Of a stretch of 64,000 bases of DNA, positions 62,515-64,000 are shown piece by piece. The DNA is taken from positions 647,501 to 711,500 of the forward strand of contig JAZARR010000188.1 of NCBI GenBank assembly GCA_037389465.1, read 5' to 3'. The notes beneath the pieces were generated by a model that saw only the letters and a list, made by a program, of their open reading frames with translations, searched no databases and was not told the origin of the DNA. The position numbers were made by a program, and so were the translations under genes. The stretch's first letter is position 1; every line of letters starts with the position of its first letter. The stretch comes from Baylisascaris procyonis. Its lineage: Eukaryota; Nematoda; Chromadorea; Rhabditida; Ascarididae.

Positions 62515-63045
62515 AGAAGTTATGAGGTGATCGGTATTTATTTGGCTTCCAGGATATCTGCCTGAAGAAGTAATGAGGTGATCGGTAGTTATTTGGCTTC
62601 CAGGATACCTGCCTGGAGAAGTAATGAGGTGATCGGTAGTTATTTGGCCTCCAGGATACCTGCCTGGAGAAGTAGTGAGGTGATCGGTAGTTATTTGGCT
62701 TCCAGGATACCTGCCTGGAGAAGTAATGAGGTGATCGGTAGTTATTTGGCTTCCAGGATACCTGTATGGAGAAGTAATGAGGTGATCGGTAGTTATTTGG
62801 CTTCCAGGATACCTGCCTGGAGAAGTAATGAGGTGATCGGTAGTTATTTGGCCTCCAGGATACCTGCCTGGAGAAGTAATGAGGTGATCGGTAGTTATTT
62901 GGCTTCCAGGATACCTGCCTGGAGAAGTAATGAGGTGATGGGTAGTTATTTGGCTTCCAGGATACCTGCCTGGAGAAGTAATGAGGTGATCGGTAGTTAT
63001 TTGGCCTCCAGGATACCTGCCTGGAGAAGTAGTGAGATGATCCTG
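62490..63045. repeat. 51-bp minisatellite, about 10-11 copies
   Basis: Units of exactly 51 bp (17 codons), starting GTGATCGGTAGTTATTTGGC and containing AGGATACCTGCCTGGAGAAG. The left-most copies are diverged; the central ones differ by one or two bases. Because 51 is a multiple of three, one frame stays open for 165 codons (62578-63075) reading IGSYLASRIPAWRSNE repeats. No start context or splice support was seen, so protein-coding status is doubtful. Units with CTCCAGG can pair with CCTGGAG as a small hairpin. Confidence 0.96.
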
Positions 63046-63075
63046 AGTTGCATGTCTTTCATGGCACCTTATTAG

Positions 63076-64000
63076 TTTTTATGACTATAAAATCTTTCAT
63101 GAGCATGACATTTTATTTGTTGACAATACATGACATCTTTATTTCATCGATTTCCTCTCTCTTCGTTACAATACACGAATTATGTTTACCAAAACGGTAT
63201 ATAGTAGACAATTGTGAGGACTAAATGATATTTGTTTGCGGAATGTTGAGTGCAAATGGTGATCGCAATTGCAAAGTCAACAGCTCATTTGCTAAATCTA
63301 CTATCTGAGGTCGTTTCACTTGTTTCCGTACTTTCCGTACGTATATTGCGCTTTTGACCGTTCTGACTACTCCTCCTTATTATTTTAGTCGATCTACTCT
63401 CATTTTATTCTTAATTTGATCATTCTTTAGATTTTTCTTTCATCATTTTTTGACTTCAAAAATCTATTTTCTTTATTGTACGTTTGAAAATATAAAAATT
63501 TTGCTTGTCTATATTTTATTTTTCGCTCTATTAAATGTAATATTGAAAAAAAAAATTGGCGTGAAAATTTTATCTACGATTGCATTTTTGGGGATTTTTT
63601 TTTTCTTGAATTCATTATAGCATCTCATCTTTAGCATCCCTCAAAAAAAAAAAATGAAAAACAGGAAATTAAAAAATTAAAAAAAGGAATATTATTGAAC
63701 AAAAATATTATTGTTATTATTAGCGGTGCTATTGTATGATATTGGGTTTGGGGCGGAGCATAAACGTTTTCTTACGCCTTTCAACGAAACGATCTGCTTG
63801 CTTTTTTTCGCCAACACAACATTTGTGGTTTGTTAGTTGAATGATAATGAATGTTTTCGTTGCGGTTCGTTGAGTTCTTCACCACTCGCATCAATTCTAT
63901 TGTTTTTTAGCTTTTTCTTGCAAAGTTCCTCTGTAAATGTGATGCCATGTCTGCGAGCTTGTCTGTGTGTCTGTGTGACTTTGTGTCTGTGTGTGATTGC
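63076..64000. other. Right-edge non-coding stretch ending in a TGTCTG tract
   Basis: AT-rich, no exon recognised. From about 63947 to the edge the sequence is TGTCTG/TGTGTCTG-rich and continues beyond the window. Confidence 0.6.

Overview
The window is eukaryotic DNA and most likely nematode. It is AT-rich, its genes are cut by many spliceosomal introns of about 0.2-3 kb with TTTCAG-type acceptors, and it holds long TA, TAA and TGTCTG microsatellites. Two of the three recognisable genes, the F-actin capping protein beta subunit (cap-2) and GMP synthase (gmps-1), have adjacent cosmid names in C. elegans as I recall them (M106.5 and M106.4). The species cannot be named from the sequence; the large introns would suit a parasitic clade III worm, but that is a guess.

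Layout. From the left edge to about 8.7 kb lies cap-2 on the minus strand. Four exons are certain (7691-7492, 6512-6399, 5859-5712, 4685-4575), a first mini-exon at 8664-8647 is possible, and the C-terminal exons were not found and probably lie left of base 1. From about 8.7 to 22 kb there is no recognisable gene, only simple repeats, short tandem repeats and a dense cluster of ATGCAAAT octamers. At 22.1-26.2 kb there are splice-flanked plus-strand exons for a serine-rich, disordered protein; by phase they could be a 5' extension of gmps-1 or a small separate gene. From 26 to 36.7 kb is a large non-coding stretch with a piggyBac-like transposase relic (about 28.1-28.5 kb) and a 24-bp-arm inverted repeat around a TA tract (31.28-31.39 kb).

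From 36.8 to 48.9 kb, GMP synthase can be rebuilt completely on the plus strand: 16 exons, all junctions in phase, 707 residues from the chosen ATG, with glutaminase triad, PP-loop and a C-terminus matching the family. After an 8.4 kb gap, a three-exon TMEM53/DUF829 gene (57.27-59.25 kb, 270 residues) follows on the same strand. A further exon-like stretch at 62.4 kb runs into a 51-bp minisatellite (62.5-63.05 kb).

How the genes relate: cap-2 and gmps-1 are divergent. Base skew reverses between them: the plus strand is A/C-rich on the cap-2 side and T/G-rich from about 14 kb onward. This suggests that transcription of both starts in the 8.7-14 kb stretch. The three products (actin capping, purine nucleotide synthesis, a nuclear-membrane hydrolase-fold protein) have no shared pathway that I know of. 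I found no sign of a dedicated new system; the more unusual items are the possible GMPS N-terminal extension, the octamer enrichment and the large palindromes.
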